Assembly (NCBI GenBank): GCA_031262485.1
Contig: JAISHO010000022.1
Span: 61,009-125,008 of the forward strand
Origin: Propionibacteriaceae bacterium
GTDB taxonomy: Bacteria; Actinomycetota; Actinomycetes; Propionibacteriales; Propionibacteriaceae
Direction: 5' to 3'
Length of the DNA stretch: 64,000 nt
Shown here: positions 12,823 through 23,350 of the stretch, piece by piece
How positions within the stretch are numbered: position 1 is the stretch's first letter
How the letters are laid out: each line of letters begins with the position of its first letter
The notes under the pieces: model-generated
What the model was told of the DNA's origin: nothing
What the model saw: only the letters and a program-made list of their open reading frames with translations
Database searches by the model: none
Made by a program: the position numbers and the translations under genes

Positions 12823-13082
12823 GCGAAGAGGCACGTGGCGGGCGTAAAGTCCGCGAGGGACTCGTCGTCTCCGACAAGATGGACAAGACGGTCGTCGTCG
12901 CGATCGAAGACCGGGTCAAGCACCCCCTCTACGGCAAGGTCATGACGAAGACCGAGCGTCTCAAGGTTCATGACGAGACCAACAGCGCCGGCGTCGGCGA
13001 CCGCGTCCGGGTCATGGAGACCCGACCCTTGTCGGCGACGAAGCGGTGGCGTCTCATCGACATCGTCGAGAAGGCCAAGTAA
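12819..13082 (+). CDS. rpsQ: 30S ribosomal protein S17
   Basis: S17 (uS17) is a primary 16S-binding OB-fold protein. The 87-residue product shows [40 protein letters not shown] and [20 protein letters not shown], which is the full family pattern. It overlaps rpmC by ATGA. A 78-nt gap follows, which marks the conventional S10-spc boundary; a 6-bp stem (13087-13104) is the only structure I see there. Confidence 0.97.
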   Translation: MSEEARGGRKVREGLVVSDKMDKTVVVAIEDRVKHPLYGKVMTKTERLKVHDETNSAGVGDRVRVMETRPLSATKRWRLIDIVEKAK

Positions 13083-13160
13083 TTTCGTTCGCCGAGAAGC
13101 GAACATCACGACAACGTCTCATCAGGCCCTCAGGGGAACCGGTGAGGCCAAGGAGAACAG

Positions 13161-13529
13161 ATGATTCAGCAGGAGACGCGACTCAAAGTCGCTGACAACA
13201 CGGGTGCCAAGGAGCTCTTGTGCATCCGTGTGCTCGGTGGTTCGAAACGTCGCTATGCCTATGTCGGTGACACCATCGTCGCGACGGTCAAGGACGCGAT
13301 CCCCGGTGGCAACGCCAAGAAGGGCGAAGTTGTCAAAGCTGTCGTGGTGCGTACGGCCAAAGAGCACCGTCGTCCCGATGGTTCCTATATCCGTTTCGAC
13401 GAAAACGCTGCTGTTCTTGTCCGCCAGGATGGCGAGCCTCGTGGCACCCGTATCTTCGGGCCGGTGGCGCGCGAACTGCGTGAGAAGAAGTACATGCGTA
13501 TCGTCTCGCTCGCTCCCGAGGTGATCTGA
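13161..13529 (+). CDS. rplN: 50S ribosomal protein L14
   Basis: L14 (uL14) forms intersubunit bridge B8 and binds the silencing factor RsfS. The 122-residue product begins [24 protein letters not shown] and is full length and typical to the end (VSLAPEVI). AGGAG precedes the ATG. First gene of the spc part of the cluster. Confidence 0.98.
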   Translation: MIQQETRLKVADNTGAKELLCIRVLGGSKRRYAYVGDTIVATVKDAIPGGNAKKGEVVKAVVVRTAKEHRRPDGSYIRFDENAAVLVRQDGEPRGTRIFGPVARELREKKYMRIVSLAPEVI

Positions 13530-13530
13530 G

Positions 13531-13908
13531 ATGGCGAACTCACTGCCCGTCAAGAAGGGCGACCGCGTCAAAGTGCTGGCCGGTAAAGATAAGGGCCTTG
13601 TCGGTGAGATCATCGCCGTCTACCCGGAAGACAACCGCGTCACCGTCTCTGGCGTCAACATCGTCAAGCGGCACCGCAAAGATCGTCCCGACGGTTCCGG
13701 GCGCAATGTCGTCAAGGGCGGCATCATCACCCAAGAGGCGCCGATCCACGTCTCCAACGTCGCTCTCGTCGTCCGTGTCGACGGGAAAGAGGTGACGACG
13801 CGAGTCGGATACGAGCGTCGTGAGGTGACGAAGCGTCGTCCCGACGGCTCGGAGTACACGACGACCCGCTCGGTGCGGATCGCCCGCAAGACCGGGAAGG
13901 AGATCTGA
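13531..13908 (+). CDS. rplX: 50S ribosomal protein L24
   Basis: L24 (uL24) initiates 50S assembly. The 125-residue product has a KOW motif ([20 protein letters not shown]) and the NIVKRHRK segment. The C-terminal basic stretch with [17 protein letters not shown] is a little longer than the shortest bacterial L24. It starts 1 nt after rplN stops and shares a base with rplE. Confidence 0.97.
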   Translation: MANSLPVKKGDRVKVLAGKDKGLVGEIIAVYPEDNRVTVSGVNIVKRHRKDRPDGSGRNVVKGGIITQEAPIHVSNVALVVRVDGKEVTTRVGYERREVTKRRPDGSEYTTTRSVRIARKTGKEI

Positions 13909-14573
13909 TGGCCGACAAGAAGCAGGCGGCTCCCGAGACGACGGCCGAGAAGGTGCCGCCCCGTCTCAAGGAGAAATACCGCTCCGAGATCAAGCAGGCG
14001 CTGAACGACGAGTTCAAGTACGCCAATGTCATGCAGATCCCTGGATTGGTCAAGATCGTTGTCAACATGGGTGTCGGAGACGCCGCTCGTGACTCCAAGG
14101 TCATCGACGCCGCCCAGCGCGACCTCACGACCATCACCGGCCAGAAGCCGCAGGTGACGAAGGCCCGCAAGTCGATCGCTCAGTTCAAACTGCGTGAAGG
14201 CATGCCGATCGGCTGCCACGTCACCCTGCGTGGTGATCGCATGTGGGAGTTCGCCGATCGTCTGCTCAGCCTGGCGTTGCCTCGGATTCGTGACTTCCGC
14301 GGTCTGTCCCCGCTCCAGTTCGATGGTCGTGGCAATTACACTTTTGGTCTCACCGAACAGGTCATGTTCCACGAGATCGACCAGGACAAGATCGATCGCC
14401 TCCGTGGCATGGACATCACCTTCGTGACGACGGCCACCAACGATGACGAAGGCCGGGCTCTCCTGACGCATCTCGGCTTCCCCTTCCAGACGATGGAAAC
14501 GGCGAAAGCCAACGCGGCCGCCGCTCGCAAGCCCAAGCGGCGCGGCCCGGCTGTCACCAAGAAGAAGAAGTGA
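13908..14573 (+). CDS. rplE: 50S ribosomal protein L5
   Basis: L5 (uL5) binds 5S rRNA and contacts the P-site tRNA elbow. The 221-residue product carries [41 protein letters not shown] and [17 protein letters not shown]. It is about 35-40 residues longer than the minimal bacterial form, with short low-complexity segments at both ends ([11 protein letters not shown] and [14 protein letters not shown]). One-base overlap with rplX (TGATG). Confidence 0.97.
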   Translation: MADKKQAAPETTAEKVPPRLKEKYRSEIKQALNDEFKYANVMQIPGLVKIVVNMGVGDAARDSKVIDAAQRDLTTITGQKPQVTKARKSIAQFKLREGMPIGCHVTLRGDRMWEFADRLLSLALPRIRDFRGLSPLQFDGRGNYTFGLTEQVMFHEIDQDKIDRLRGMDITFVTTATNDDEGRALLTHLGFPFQTMETAKANAAAARKPKRRGPAVTKKKK

Positions 14574-14582
14574 GGATTCCCT

Positions 14583-14768
14583 GTGGCAACGACAGCAATC
14601 AAAGCTAAGCAGGCGCGTAAGCCGAAGTTCGCCGTGAGGGCCTACACCCGCTGTCAGCGGTGCGGACGCCCTAAGTCGGTGTATCGCAAGTTCGGTTTGT
14701 GCCGCATCTGTCTTCGGATGATGGCGCACCGAGGCGAACTCCCCGGCGTCACCAAGTCCTCCTGGTGA
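14583..14768 (+). CDS. rpsZ: 30S ribosomal protein S14, zinc-binding short form
   Basis: S14 (uS14) of the 61-residue zinc type. Two CXXC pairs (CQRC and CRIC) hold zinc. It begins at GTG 14583 ([21 protein letters not shown]) with the rplE stop 9 nt upstream. Many actinobacteria also encode a long zinc-free S14 elsewhere for zinc starvation; that second copy is not in this window. Confidence 0.96.
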   Translation: MATTAIKAKQARKPKFAVRAYTRCQRCGRPKSVYRKFGLCRICLRMMAHRGELPGVTKSSW

Positions 14769-14849
14769 ACCAGATCCCACCCATCCACTGAGACACGGTA
14801 GGTCCGCGCGATTCGCGGAAACCACTGTGAGAAAGAGGCGACACACGCC

Positions 14850-15257
14850 ATGACAATGACGGATCCGATCGCAGACATGTTGACGCGTCTGCGCAACGCC
14901 AATCAGGCGTACCACGACACCACGACCATGCCTCACTCGAAGATCAAAGTCGGCATCGCCGAGATCCTCAAGCGCGAAGGTTATATCGCCGACTTCGCGG
15001 TCGCCGACCCGACTGAGGGAATGGTCGGCAAAACGCTGACCCTGACCCTCAAGTACGGTCGTAACCGTGAGCGCGCGTTGGCCGGTGTGCGACGCATCTC
15101 CAAGCCGGGCTTGCGGGTTTACGCGAAGTCGACGGCTCTGCCCAAGGTCCTCGGTGGTCTCGGCGTCGCGATCATTTCGACGAGCCAGGGCCTCCTGACC
15201 GATCGTGAAGCGAAGAACAAGTCGGTCGGCGGGGAAGTCCTCGCCTACGTCTGGTGA
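14850..15257 (+). CDS. rpsH: 30S ribosomal protein S8
   Basis: S8 (uS8) binds 16S helix 21 and, in E. coli, represses the spc operon. The 135-residue product begins [20 protein letters not shown] and ends [13 protein letters not shown] 14850 is kept over the in-frame ATG 14856 because the [10 protein letters not shown] start is common in the phylum; AGAGG lies upstream. The preceding 81-nt gap holds a small hairpin (TCCGCG with CGCGGA). Confidence 0.97.
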   Translation: MTMTDPIADMLTRLRNANQAYHDTTTMPHSKIKVGIAEILKREGYIADFAVADPTEGMVGKTLTLTLKYGRNRERALAGVRRISKPGLRVYAKSTALPKVLGGLGVAIISTSQGLLTDREAKNKSVGGEVLAYVW

Positions 15258-15270
15258 ACGGGAGCAAGCC

Positions 15271-15813
15271 ATGAGCCGTATTGGAAGAATGCCGATCACT
15301 GTTCCGGCTGGTGTCGATGTGACACTGGACGGTCAGGCGGTCGAGGTCAAGGGCCCCAAGGGGTCGCTCAACCACGTCGTCCCCTCTCCGATCACCGTCA
15401 GCCGCAACGAGGCCGGTGAGATCGAGGTCGCCCGTCCCAACGACGAGCGCGTCTCGAAATCCCTCCACGGACTGACTCGCACCCTCATCGCCAACATGGT
15501 GACGGGTGTGACCGACGGGTACGAGAAGAAGCTCGAGATCGTCGGCGTCGGGTACCGCGTCCAGCTCAAGAGCCCGACCCAATTGGAGTTCGCGCTCGGG
15601 TTCAGCCACCCGGTCATCGTCGACGCCCCCGAGGGCATCACCTTCGCCGTCGAGACGCCGACCCGCTTCTCGGTCCAGGGGATCAGCAAGCAGGTCGTCG
15701 GTGAAGTCGCGGCCAATATTCGTAAAATCCGCAAGCCGGAGCCTTACAAGGGCAAGGGTGTGCGCTATGCCGGCGAACAGGTTCGCCGCAAGGTTGGAAA
15801 GGCTGGTAAGTGA
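15271..15813 (+). CDS. rplF: 50S ribosomal protein L6
   Basis: L6 (uL6) lies near the factor-binding site and the sarcin-ricin loop. The 180-residue product begins [20 protein letters not shown] and has GVGYRVQLK and the C-terminal [19 protein letters not shown] signature. ATG 15271 is chosen although the frame is open upstream; GGAGC precedes it and the N-terminus is canonical. Confidence 0.98.
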   Translation: MSRIGRMPITVPAGVDVTLDGQAVEVKGPKGSLNHVVPSPITVSRNEAGEIEVARPNDERVSKSLHGLTRTLIANMVTGVTDGYEKKLEIVGVGYRVQLKSPTQLEFALGFSHPVIVDAPEGITFAVETPTRFSVQGISKQVVGEVAANIRKIRKPEPYKGKGVRYAGEQVRRKVGKAGK

Positions 15814-16196
15814 TGGCGGTCTCATTGAGCGTCAACAAGGGCCTGGCTCCGAAGGCGGCGGCCAGGGCCCGACGCCAGATCCGTGGACGCAAGCGGATCT
15901 CCGGCACCCCGGAACGTCCCCGTCTCGTCGTGACGCGCTCGTCGCGCCACATCCTCGCCCAGGTGATCGACGACGTCGCCGGCCACACTCTCGCCTCCGC
16001 CTCGACGATGGAAGCCGCACTGCGGGCCGAATCGGGCGACAAGACGGCCAAGGCCAAGAAAGTCGGCGAGCTGCTCGCCCAACGGGCCAAGGATGCCGGT
16101 GTCGAAAACGTCGTCTTCGACCGGGCAGGTTATCAATATCACGGACGGGTGGCGGCTCTGGCCGATGGCGCCCGCGAAGCCGGGCTCGGATTCTGA
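15813..16196 (+). CDS. rplR: 50S ribosomal protein L18
   Basis: L18 (uL18) binds 5S rRNA together with L5. The 127-residue product has [30 protein letters not shown] and the C-terminal [20 protein letters not shown]. The ATG shares one base with the rplF stop (TGATG); a GTG at 15810 is an alternative one codon earlier. Confidence 0.97.
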   Translation: MAVSLSVNKGLAPKAAARARRQIRGRKRISGTPERPRLVVTRSSRHILAQVIDDVAGHTLASASTMEAALRAESGDKTAKAKKVGELLAQRAKDAGVENVVFDRAGYQYHGRVAALADGAREAGLGF

Positions 16197-16212
16197 GCGG
16201 GAAGGGAAAGCG

Positions 16213-16815
16213 ATGACGGAAACGCAACGCCGTGAGGGTGGTCGGTCGGATCGCCGCGGTCGCGACGATCGCCGGGGATCCCGGGATCACGACGCCGCTA
16301 AGAACCAATATCTGGAGCGCGTGGTCTCCATCAACCGGGTGGCCAAGGTCGTCCAGGGTGGTCGGCGCTTCAGCTTCACCGCTCTGGTGGTCGTCGGTGA
16401 CGGCGACGGCACCGTCGGTGTCGGTTATGGCAAGGCTAAAGAGGTTCCGGCTGCGATCGCCAAGGGCGTCGAGGACGCGAAGAAGCACTTCTTCCGTGTT
16501 CCGCGCATCCTCGGCACGATCCCGCATCCGGTCCAGGGCGAGGAGGCGGCTGGTGTCGTCATGCTGCGCCCGGCTTCTCCCGGTACCGGCGTCATCGCCG
16601 GTGGCTCGGCCCGCGCCGTCCTCGAATGCGCTGGAATCTCTGACGTTCTGGCGAAATCCCTCGGTTCTTCGAACGCGATCAACGTCGTCCACGCCACCGT
16701 GGCGGCGCTGCGCAGCCTGGAGGAACCGGAGCAGGTGGCCCGCCGGCGCGGCATGTCCGTCGAGGACGTCACTCCGGCCGCCCTGCTGAAAGCGCGCAGC
16801 CAAGGAGAACACTGA
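16213..16815 (+). CDS. rpsE: 30S ribosomal protein S5
   Basis: S5 (uS5) helps decoding accuracy at the 30S solvent side. The 200-residue product has an Arg/Asp-rich N-terminal stretch ([16 protein letters not shown]) before the canonical [19 protein letters not shown] and the [15 protein letters not shown] block. ATG 16213 is selected with GGGAAAG upstream; the frame remains open further 5' but overlaps rplR out of register. Confidence 0.97.
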   Translation: MTETQRREGGRSDRRGRDDRRGSRDHDAAKNQYLERVVSINRVAKVVQGGRRFSFTALVVVGDGDGTVGVGYGKAKEVPAAIAKGVEDAKKHFFRVPRILGTIPHPVQGEEAAGVVMLRPASPGTGVIAGGSARAVLECAGISDVLAKSLGSSNAINVVHATVAALRSLEEPEQVARRRGMSVEDVTPAALLKARSQGEH

Positions 16816-17018
16816 TGGCGACCAGTGACAAGAATGCGCCGCAGGTGCGCATCACCCAGATTCGCTCCACTATCGCGGGTCTGAAGAATCAGAAGGCGAC
16901 GCTTCGTACGCTCGGTCTCAAGAAGATCGGTGACAGCGTCGAACGAGAGTATGACGATCGTGTCCGCGGCATGGTCCGGACCGTCTCCCACCTCGTGACC
17001 GTTGAGGAAGTTGACTGA
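16815..17018 (+). CDS. rpmD: 50S ribosomal protein L30
   Basis: L30 (uL30), a small 50S protein absent from some bacteria. The 67-residue product has [25 protein letters not shown] in its core (split here only by normal residues) and ends HLVTVEEVD. It shares one base with rpsE and stops 1 nt before rplO, so all three are coupled. Confidence 0.96.
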   Translation: MATSDKNAPQVRITQIRSTIAGLKNQKATLRTLGLKKIGDSVEREYDDRVRGMVRTVSHLVTVEEVD

Positions 17019-17019
17019 C

Positions 17020-17460
17020 ATGGCATTGCAACTGCACCATCTCCGTCCTGCTCCAGGCGCTCATACCCCCAAGACCCGTGTCGGGCGGGGCGAGGGCTCC
17101 AAGGGCAAGACGGCTGGCCGGGGCACCAAGGGCACCGGCGCGCGTAAGAACGTCCCCGAGAACTTCGAGGGCGGCCAGATGCCGCTGCACATGCGGCTGC
17201 CCAAGATGAAGGGCTTCAAGAACCCCTTCCGGGTGGAATACCAAGTCGTCAACGTGGCGCGCCTGGGGGAGTTGTTCCCGCAGGGCGGTAAGGTGAGTGT
17301 CGACGATCTCGTCGCCAAGGGCGCGGTGCGTCCGAACGCGCCGGTCAAGGTTCTCGGCAACGGCGAGATCGCCGTCCCCGTCCAGGTGACGGCTCAGGCG
17401 TTCTCCGCTTCGGCGAAGGACAAGATCGAGAAAGCTGGCGGATCGGTGCAGACGGTCTGA
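17020..17460 (+). CDS. rplO: 50S ribosomal protein L15
   Basis: L15 (uL15) is a late assembly protein of the 50S subunit. The 146-residue product begins [15 protein letters not shown] and has the glycine-rich [19 protein letters not shown] and [20 protein letters not shown] segments. ATG 17020 gives the conventional start; an in-frame start codon at 17002 lies inside rpmD. A 51-nt gap with GGAGG leads into secY. Confidence 0.97.
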   Translation: MALQLHHLRPAPGAHTPKTRVGRGEGSKGKTAGRGTKGTGARKNVPENFEGGQMPLHMRLPKMKGFKNPFRVEYQVVNVARLGELFPQGGKVSVDDLVAKGAVRPNAPVKVLGNGEIAVPVQVTAQAFSASAKDKIEKAGGSVQTV

Positions 17461-17511
17461 CCGGTGCTGTGCTCCGGCAAGTCGCTCGATCAACTGGAGG
17501 GTTGAAAAGAA

Positions 17512-18825
17512 ATGCTGCAAGCGTTTTTGAATGTGCTGAGGTCTCCTGACCTTCGTAAGAAGGTCCTCTTCACCTTGGGCATCGTCGCAATCTTCCGCGT
17601 CGGTTCGACGGTGCCGGTGCCGAACGTCAACGTCTCCCAACTCGAGGAATGCGCCTCGGCGGCCCAGGTCGGCGAGCAGGCTGGTCTCTATTCGATGATC
17701 AACCTGTTCTCCGGCGGAGCCATGCTCCAAATGGCGATCTTCGCCCTCGGCATCATGCCGTACATCACGGCCAGCATCATCCTTCAGCTCATGACGGTCG
17801 TCGTTCCCCGGTTGGCCACCCTCAAGAAAGAGGGGGCATCCGGCCAGGAGAAGATCACCCAGTACACGCGGTATCTCACCCTGGTGCTGGCCGTCCTCAA
17901 CTCGACGGCCTATGTCACCATGGCCGTCAACGACCAAATCTTCCAGGGCTGCACCGGCGTCGTACACGACAAGGCCCTTTTCCCGGTGATCGTCATGATC
18001 CTCACGATGACCGGCGGCACCGGCATCGTCATGTGGCTCGGCGAGCTCATCACGGAACGCGGCGTCGGCCGGGGGATGTCGATCCTCATGTTTGTCACCA
18101 TCGCCGCGCAGTTCCCCGCTTCGCTGTGGGGCATCAAGGTCGCCCACTCCGATGGCGCCGATCAGGGATGGTTCCTCTTCCTCCTCGTCATCGCCATCGG
18201 CTTGCTCGTCATGCTCGGCATCATCTTCATGGAACAGGGCCAGCGCCGTATCCCCGTCCAATACGCCAAGCGCATGGTCGGACGGAAGATGTACGGCGGC
18301 ACGAAGACCTACATCCCGCTCAAGGTCAACCAGTCCGGTGTCATCCCCGTCATCTTCGCCTCGTCGATCATGTACTTGCCGGCGCTTTACGCCCAGCTCA
18401 ACCCGACGGGCCCCGGGGCCGCCTGGATCGGCCGCTACTTCGTCGGCGGCGACCACTGGTCGTACAACCTCATCTTCTTTGTTCTCATCATCGCCTTCTG
18501 TTACTTCTACGTCTCGATCTCCTTCAACCCGCAAGAGGTCTCGGACAACATGAAGAAGTACGGCGGATTCATTCCGGGCATCCGGGCCGGCGCCCCGACC
18601 GAGCGTTACCTCTCCTACGTGCTCTCACGTCTGACAGCTCCCGGTTCGCTCTACCTCGCGCTCATCGCGCTCATCCCGACTCTTGCCTTCATCCTTGTCG
18701 GCGCCAACCAGAACTTCCCCTTCGGCGGAACGTCGATCCTCATCATCGTGGGCGTCGGGTTGGACACCGTCAAGCAGATCGAGAGCCAGCTCGAACAGCG
18801 CTCCTACGAAGGTTTCCTCAAGTAA
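17512..18825 (+). CDS. secY: Preprotein translocase subunit SecY
   Basis: SecY is the channel of the Sec translocon in the plasma membrane. The 437-residue product has about ten hydrophobic segments, the plug-region [22 protein letters not shown] and the cytoplasmic loop with [11 protein letters not shown]. It is the route by which the two large signal-peptide proteins encoded at the end of this window would leave the cell. It follows rplO and precedes adk in the standard order. Confidence 0.98.
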   Translation: MLQAFLNVLRSPDLRKKVLFTLGIVAIFRVGSTVPVPNVNVSQLEECASAAQVGEQAGLYSMINLFSGGAMLQMAIFALGIMPYITASIILQLMTVVVPRLATLKKEGASGQEKITQYTRYLTLVLAVLNSTAYVTMAVNDQIFQGCTGVVHDKALFPVIVMILTMTGGTGIVMWLGELITERGVGRGMSILMFVTIAAQFPASLWGIKVAHSDGADQGWFLFLLVIAIGLLVMLGIIFMEQGQRRIPVQYAKRMVGRKMYGGTKTYIPLKVNQSGVIPVIFASSIMYLPALYAQLNPTGPGAAWIGRYFVGGDHWSYNLIFFVLIIAFCYFYVSISFNPQEVSDNMKKYGGFIPGIRAGAPTERYLSYVLSRLTAPGSLYLALIALIPTLAFILVGANQNFPFGGTSILIIVGVGLDTVKQIESQLEQRSYEGFLK

Positions 18826-18886
18826 GGTGAGGGGTGCTGCGGGCATCCGTGGCGCTCACGCATCTCACCTACGAAGGATCACTCTT

Positions 18887-19459
18887 ATGCGCATGCTCAT
18901 CATGGGCCCTCCTGGCGCCGGTAAAGGCACCCAAGGCGTCGTCATCGCCGAACACTTCGGTATTCCGGCGATCTCGACCGGCGCGATCTTCCGCTCCAAC
19001 GTGGCCGAGCAGACTGAGTTGGGCAAAGTCGTCAGCGAGATCATGAACCGCGGCGAACTCGTCCCTGACGATGTCACGACGCAACTGGTGGCCGATCGTC
19101 TGGCTCAGCCCGACGCGGCGCAGGGATTCCTCCTCGACGGCTTCCCCCGCACCGTGCCCCAGGCCAAGTCGCTCGACGAGATTCTTGACAAGCTCGGCAC
19201 TCCGCTCGACGCTGTTCTCTCACTCGTCGTCAGTGACGAGGTCCTCGTCGCCCGGATGATGAAACGGGCCGAGATCGAGCATCGCGAAGATGACAACGAA
19301 GAAACCATCAGGAATCGCTTCAAGGTTTACGCCGACGAGACGGAGCCGCTCTTGGCGCTCTACCGTGACCGCGGTCTCCTCGTCGAGGTCGACGGCCTGG
19401 GTGAAGTGGCCGAGGTCAACGATCGCATCGTCGCCGCTTTAGAGAAGAAATCCGCCTGA
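18887..19459 (+). CDS. adk: Adenylate kinase
   Basis: Converts ATP and AMP to two ADP. The 190-residue product begins [16 protein letters not shown] (P-loop), has the AMP-binding STGAIFR and [10 protein letters not shown] blocks, and the [12 protein letters not shown] region of the short-lid type, lacking a zinc finger. ATG 18887 follows AAGGAT; the frame is open into secY, but that part is out of register with adk similarity. Confidence 0.97.
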   Translation: MRMLIMGPPGAGKGTQGVVIAEHFGIPAISTGAIFRSNVAEQTELGKVVSEIMNRGELVPDDVTTQLVADRLAQPDAAQGFLLDGFPRTVPQAKSLDEILDKLGTPLDAVLSLVVSDEVLVARMMKRAEIEHREDDNEETIRNRFKVYADETEPLLALYRDRGLLVEVDGLGEVAEVNDRIVAALEKKSA

Positions 19460-19479
19460 GTCTTCTTTTCTGACGTCAT

Positions 19480-19510
19480 GATGGTGCGGGGCTGATCGCC
19501 TCGCACCATC
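19480..19510 (+). terminator. Hairpin after adk, possible terminator
   Basis: A 12-bp stem (GATGGTGCGGGG with CCTCGCACCATC, one G-T pair) and a 7-nt loop stand 20 nt after the adk stop. The downstream GACGTTTATCTT is only weakly T-rich, so it may be a partial terminator or attenuator between adk and map. Confidence 0.5.
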
Positions 19511-19610
19511 GACGTTTATCTTGGGAATACGAATCTCCTCGGTGGGGGATCGCTCGAACCGGCTGACGTGGAGACCCCTCCACAACACCATTATCTATGA
19601 GAGGACTGCG

Positions 19611-20459
19611 ATGCGACGTCGTCGTGATAGCGGAATCGAGATCAAGAACACCCCGCAGTTGTTGCGCATGCGCCGAGCCGGCCTCGTCGTCGCTCGTGCT
19701 CTCACCGTCATGGAGGACGCCGTCACCGTCGGAATGACGACTGCCGAGGTGGACGCCATCGCCGTCGAGGTCTTGGCCGAGGCCGGGGCGACATCTTCCT
19801 TCCTCGGTTACGCCCCCGGCGGGGTCGCCCCCTATCCTGCGGTCACCTGCGTCTCGGTCGACGACGAGGTCGTCCACGGCATCCCCTCGAGTGAGCGAGT
19901 CCTGGCTGACGGCGACCTCCTCTCGATCGACTTCGGCGCCCTCCTCGACGGTTATCACGGCGACGCCGCACGCACCGTCGAGATCGGGGCCGTCAGCCCC
20001 GAGGCCCATCGACTCGTCGCCGACACCCACGAAGCGTTGTGGGCCGGTATCGCAGCCGCCCGCCTCGGCTCCCGGATCGGCGACATCTCCGCCGCCGTCG
20101 AGGAATCCCTCCGATCCCACGACACCCGTTATGGCATCGTCAAGGAGTTCACCGGACATGGCATTGGAACGGCGATGCATCAGGAGCCATCGATCCCCAA
20201 CTACGGCAGGGCCGGCCGTGGGCCCGTCATCCGCACCGGCATGGCGCTCGCGATCGAACCGATGGTCACCCTGGGCACGAACCGGGTCGCCATCCTCGAC
20301 GACGACTGGACGGTCGTCACGACCGATGGCTCCTGGGCCGCGCACTGGGAGCACACCATCACCGTGACCGACCGGGGAGTCTGGGTCCTCACCGCTGAGG
20401 ACGGGGGAGAAGAGCTACTGGGTCGTCACGGAATCCCCTTCGGTCCCTTGGCCGATTGA
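19611..20459 (+). CDS. map: Methionine aminopeptidase, type I
   Basis: Removes the initiator methionine from new proteins. The 282-residue product has all five metal ligands expected of the family: D107 and D118 (SIDFGALLDGYHGDAART), H183 (TGHGIGTAMH), E216 (AIEPMVTLG) and E247 (WEHTI). ATG 19611 is preceded by GAGAGGA; the upstream extension of the frame has no similarity. In many actinobacteria map is followed directly by infA; here four unrelated genes intervene. Confidence 0.97.
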   Translation: MRRRRDSGIEIKNTPQLLRMRRAGLVVARALTVMEDAVTVGMTTAEVDAIAVEVLAEAGATSSFLGYAPGGVAPYPAVTCVSVDDEVVHGIPSSERVLADGDLLSIDFGALLDGYHGDAARTVEIGAVSPEAHRLVADTHEALWAGIAAARLGSRIGDISAAVEESLRSHDTRYGIVKEFTGHGIGTAMHQEPSIPNYGRAGRGPVIRTGMALAIEPMVTLGTNRVAILDDDWTVVTTDGSWAAHWEHTITVTDRGVWVLTAEDGGEELLGRHGIPFGPLAD

Positions 20460-20851
20460 GCGGGCGATCTCCCCTCCAACTGTCTCACTATATGGTATAT
20501 TTCATTTTTTACTGTCAGTTTATTTATTTAACGACATAGGGAAAATAGGGAGAAAACCACAAGCCAGACACTGGCGTAGGGCCCAACTTCTTGGAATGAT
20601 GAATCCGTCACGCCCTGGGTGGCTTGCTGAAGATCGCCGGTTGGGCGGGGTGGCGAGAGAAGAAGCTCTTTGATCGTCTATGCACGCAATGATGCGGCGG
20701 TGAACTTTCGAGAGGCGGTTCATGGCCGTGACTTGGCCTTATATCGCTGACAGCGCAGTCATGAGTGATCAACACTGATGACAATTCAAGCTGTGAGACG
20801 ATGGGCCCAAGATACGTGACGCCACGCAAGGTGTCAGAAAGTGAGGAATTC
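20460..20851. other. Gene-free 392-nt spacer with an AT-rich tract, between map and glpF
   Basis: No ORF here resembles a protein. Roughly 20483-20545 is markedly A/T-rich (TATATGGTATATTTCATTT and TTTATTTATTTAACG), unlike the rest of the region, and may hold a promoter, a bent-DNA regulatory site or the scar of an insertion. I could not single out a convincing -35/-10 pair for glpF. Confidence 0.5.
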
Positions 20852-21658
20852 ATGCCTCTGGAACTCTCACTCGGTCAAGTCTTCCTGTCCGAGTTCATGG
20901 GTACCGCAATGCTCCTTCTGCTGGGCGCCGGCGTCTGCGCTGCTACCAGCTTCAACCACAGCAATGCGAAGGGTGCGGGCTGGCTCACCATCAACTGGGG
21001 CTGGGGCATCGCCGTCTTCGCCGGCGCCCTTGTCGCCTTCAAAACTGGTGGGCACCTCAACCCGGCCGTCACGCTCGGCACGGTCGCCTCTGGCGCCGAC
21101 TACTACGTCGGTTCTGAAGGCGCTGAGAACGCCGTTCCGGTGACCGCCGCCACGACTATCATTTACATTGTCGCCCAGTTCCTCGGAGCCTTCGTCGGCG
21201 CCGCGCTCTGCTGGCTGGCATACAAGAAGCAGTTCGACGCCGATCAGCCCGCGGGCTCGAAGCTTGGCGCTTTCTCCACCGGCCCCCAGATCAAGGCTCC
21301 GGTCTGGAACGTCGTCACTGAGGCGATCGCCACCTTCGTGCTCGTCTTCGTGATCTTCTGCGTCGGCCGGGGCACGAGCGAAGCCGCCACTGGCACGCCC
21401 GTCTCCAATCTTGGCTGGCTCGGCGCGCTCGGCGTGGCCGTCCTCATCGTCGGCATCGGCGCCTCGCTCGGTGGCCCGACGGGGTACGCCATCAACCCAG
21501 CTCGTGACCTCGGTCCGCGCCTCTGGTTCGCCGTCATGCCGTCGCCCAACAAGGGCAGCGCCAACTGGGGCTACGCCTGGGTGCCGGTCGTCGGCCCGAT
21601 CATCGGTGGCGTCGTCGCCGGTCTTCTGGTCAACTTCGTGCCGTTCTTCACGGTCTGA
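20852..21658 (+). CDS. glpF: Glycerol facilitator (aquaglyceroporin)
   Basis: Major intrinsic protein that lets glycerol cross the plasma membrane. The 268-residue product has six hydrophobic segments and both NPA boxes: GGHLNPAVT and GYAINPARDLGPR. The aspartate after the second NPA marks glycerol channels and not plain water channels. ATG 20852 is chosen with GAGGAA upstream; the frame is open from 20765. glpK follows after 46 nt, so uptake and phosphorylation are encoded together. Confidence 0.95.
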   Translation: MPLELSLGQVFLSEFMGTAMLLLLGAGVCAATSFNHSNAKGAGWLTINWGWGIAVFAGALVAFKTGGHLNPAVTLGTVASGADYYVGSEGAENAVPVTAATTIIYIVAQFLGAFVGAALCWLAYKKQFDADQPAGSKLGAFSTGPQIKAPVWNVVTEAIATFVLVFVIFCVGRGTSEAATGTPVSNLGWLGALGVAVLIVGIGASLGGPTGYAINPARDLGPRLWFAVMPSPNKGSANWGYAWVPVVGPIIGGVVAGLLVNFVPFFTV

Positions 21659-21704
21659 TCACCTTGAATAAATCCATCCCCCTTCAACGAGGAAGAGAGA
21701 AATA

Positions 21705-23219
21705 ATGTCAGAGAAGTTTGTACTCGCGATCGACTCGGGAACGACGAGCTCACGCGCGATCGTCTTCAACCATGAAGGCCGTATCGTCGCGTCGCACCAA
21801 CTGGAGCATGAGCAAATCTTCCCCCGGGCCGGCTGGGTCGAACATGATCCGATCGAGATCTGGACGCGCACCGTCCAGGTCATCGAGGGGGCGCTCAACG
21901 CCGCTTCGGTGACGAAAGAAGACATCGTCTCGATCGGCATCACCAACCAGCGTGAGACCACGATCGTGTGGGACAAGACGACTGGCAAGCCGGTCTACAA
22001 CGCGATCGTCTGGCAGGACACGCGGACCTCGAAGATCATCGACGAACTCGGCGGCGGCGATCAGGACAAGTATCGTCCTGTCACCGGCCTGCCGTTGGCG
22101 ACGTACTTCTGCGGCCCGAAGGTCAAGTGGATTCTCGACAACGTCGACGGCGCTCGCGCCAAGGCGGAAGCCGGCGATCTCGTCATGGGCACGGTCGACA
22201 GCTGGCTGGTGTGGAACCTCACCGGCGGCGTCAATGGTGGCCTTCACGTCACCGACGTCACGAACGCGTCGCGCACCATGCTCATGGATGTGCGCACCCT
22301 GTCGTGGGTCGAGGACATCGCCAAGGACATGACCATCCCGATGTCGATGCTGCCCGAGATCGTCTCGAGCTCGAAGGTCTACGGAAACGCCACGACCCCG
22401 GTCGTCGCCGGACTGCCGATCGCCGGCATCCTCGGCGACCAGCAGGCCGCCACCTTCGGTCAAGCCTGCTTCGAGGTCGGCCAGGCCAAGAACACGTATG
22501 GCACCGGGTGTTTCATGCTCATGAACACCGGTGAGGAGCCCGTCTTCTCGAAGAACGGTCTGCTCACGACGGTGGCCTACAAGATCGGCGACGACAAGCC
22601 GGTGTACGCCCTCGAGGGTTCGATCGCCGTCACCGGATCGCTCATCCAGTGGCTGCGTGACAACCTCAAGCTCATCCGCACCTCGCCCGAGGTCGAAGAG
22701 CTCGCGCTCAGCGTCGAGGACAATGGCGGCTGCTACTTCGTGCCCGCCTTCTCCGGCCTGTTCGCTCCCTATTGGCGTAGCGACGCCCGTGGCGCGATCG
22801 TCGGTTTGACTCGCTACGTCAACCGCGGCCACATCGCTCGGGCGGCGCTCGAGTCGACGGCCTATCAGACCCGCGAGGTGCTCGACGCCATGGAGGCCGA
22901 CTCCGGCGCCAAGCTGGCCGAGCTCAAGGTCGATGGCGGCATGACGGCCAACAAGACCCTCATGCAGTTCCAGGCCGATCTCGTGCGCGTTCCGACGATC
23001 CGTCCGGTCGTCGCCGAGACGACGGCGCTGGGCGCCGCTTACGCGGCCGGCATCGCTGTCGGGTATTGGAACGGCGAGCAGGACGTCATCGACAACTGGG
23101 CCGAGGACGTCCGTTGGTCGCCCGAGATGGACGAGAAGGAATCCGAACGTCTCTACCGCAACTGGAAGAAGGCCGTCACCAAGACCTTCGACTGGGTGGA
23201 CGAAGACGTCGTCGAGTGA
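21705..23219 (+). CDS. glpK: Glycerol kinase
   Basis: Phosphorylates glycerol to sn-glycerol 3-phosphate, trapping it after GlpF uptake. The 504-residue product has the FGGY-family [14 protein letters not shown] phosphate-binding start, [13 protein letters not shown], the [10 protein letters not shown] block and [27 protein letters not shown] precedes the ATG. Downstream glycerol-3-phosphate dehydrogenase is not in the window. A strong hairpin closes the two-gene unit. Confidence 0.98.
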   Translation: MSEKFVLAIDSGTTSSRAIVFNHEGRIVASHQLEHEQIFPRAGWVEHDPIEIWTRTVQVIEGALNAASVTKEDIVSIGITNQRETTIVWDKTTGKPVYNAIVWQDTRTSKIIDELGGGDQDKYRPVTGLPLATYFCGPKVKWILDNVDGARAKAEAGDLVMGTVDSWLVWNLTGGVNGGLHVTDVTNASRTMLMDVRTLSWVEDIAKDMTIPMSMLPEIVSSSKVYGNATTPVVAGLPIAGILGDQQAATFGQACFEVGQAKNTYGTGCFMLMNTGEEPVFSKNGLLTTVAYKIGDDKPVYALEGSIAVTGSLIQWLRDNLKLIRTSPEVEELALSVEDNGGCYFVPAFSGLFAPYWRSDARGAIVGLTRYVNRGHIARAALESTAYQTREVLDAMEADSGAKLAELKVDGGMTANKTLMQFQADLVRVPTIRPVVAETTALGAAYAAGIAVGYWNGEQDVIDNWAEDVRWSPEMDEKESERLYRNWKKAVTKTFDWVDEDVVE

Positions 23220-23249
23220 CCGACTGACCGATCTCTCTCACAAACCAAA

Positions 23250-23282
23250 CGTGGGGCCCCTGGATGATCCAGGGGCCCCACG
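23250..23282. terminator. Bidirectional terminator hairpin between glpK and the DJ-1/PfpI gene
   Basis: A perfect stem of about 15 bp (CGTGGGGCCCCTGGA with TCCAGGGGCCCCACG, 3-nt loop) lies between the convergent glpK and DJ-1/PfpI genes. There is no T run on the plus side; on the minus side the sequence GTTTGGTTTG follows. The outer GTGGGGC core resembles the tuf terminator. Confidence 0.75.
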
Positions 23283-23350
23283 GCTGTGTCTGAGAGTTCG
23301 GGGGACCGAGCCGAGCGCGATCGCTCACCGTCAGGCGAGCGTCTGTTCGC

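Noticed and set aside
20520..20760. Short minus-strand ORFs (67 and 81 codons) in the map-glpF spacer
   Set aside because: No similarity, no ribosome-binding site, and composition unlike neighbouring genes.
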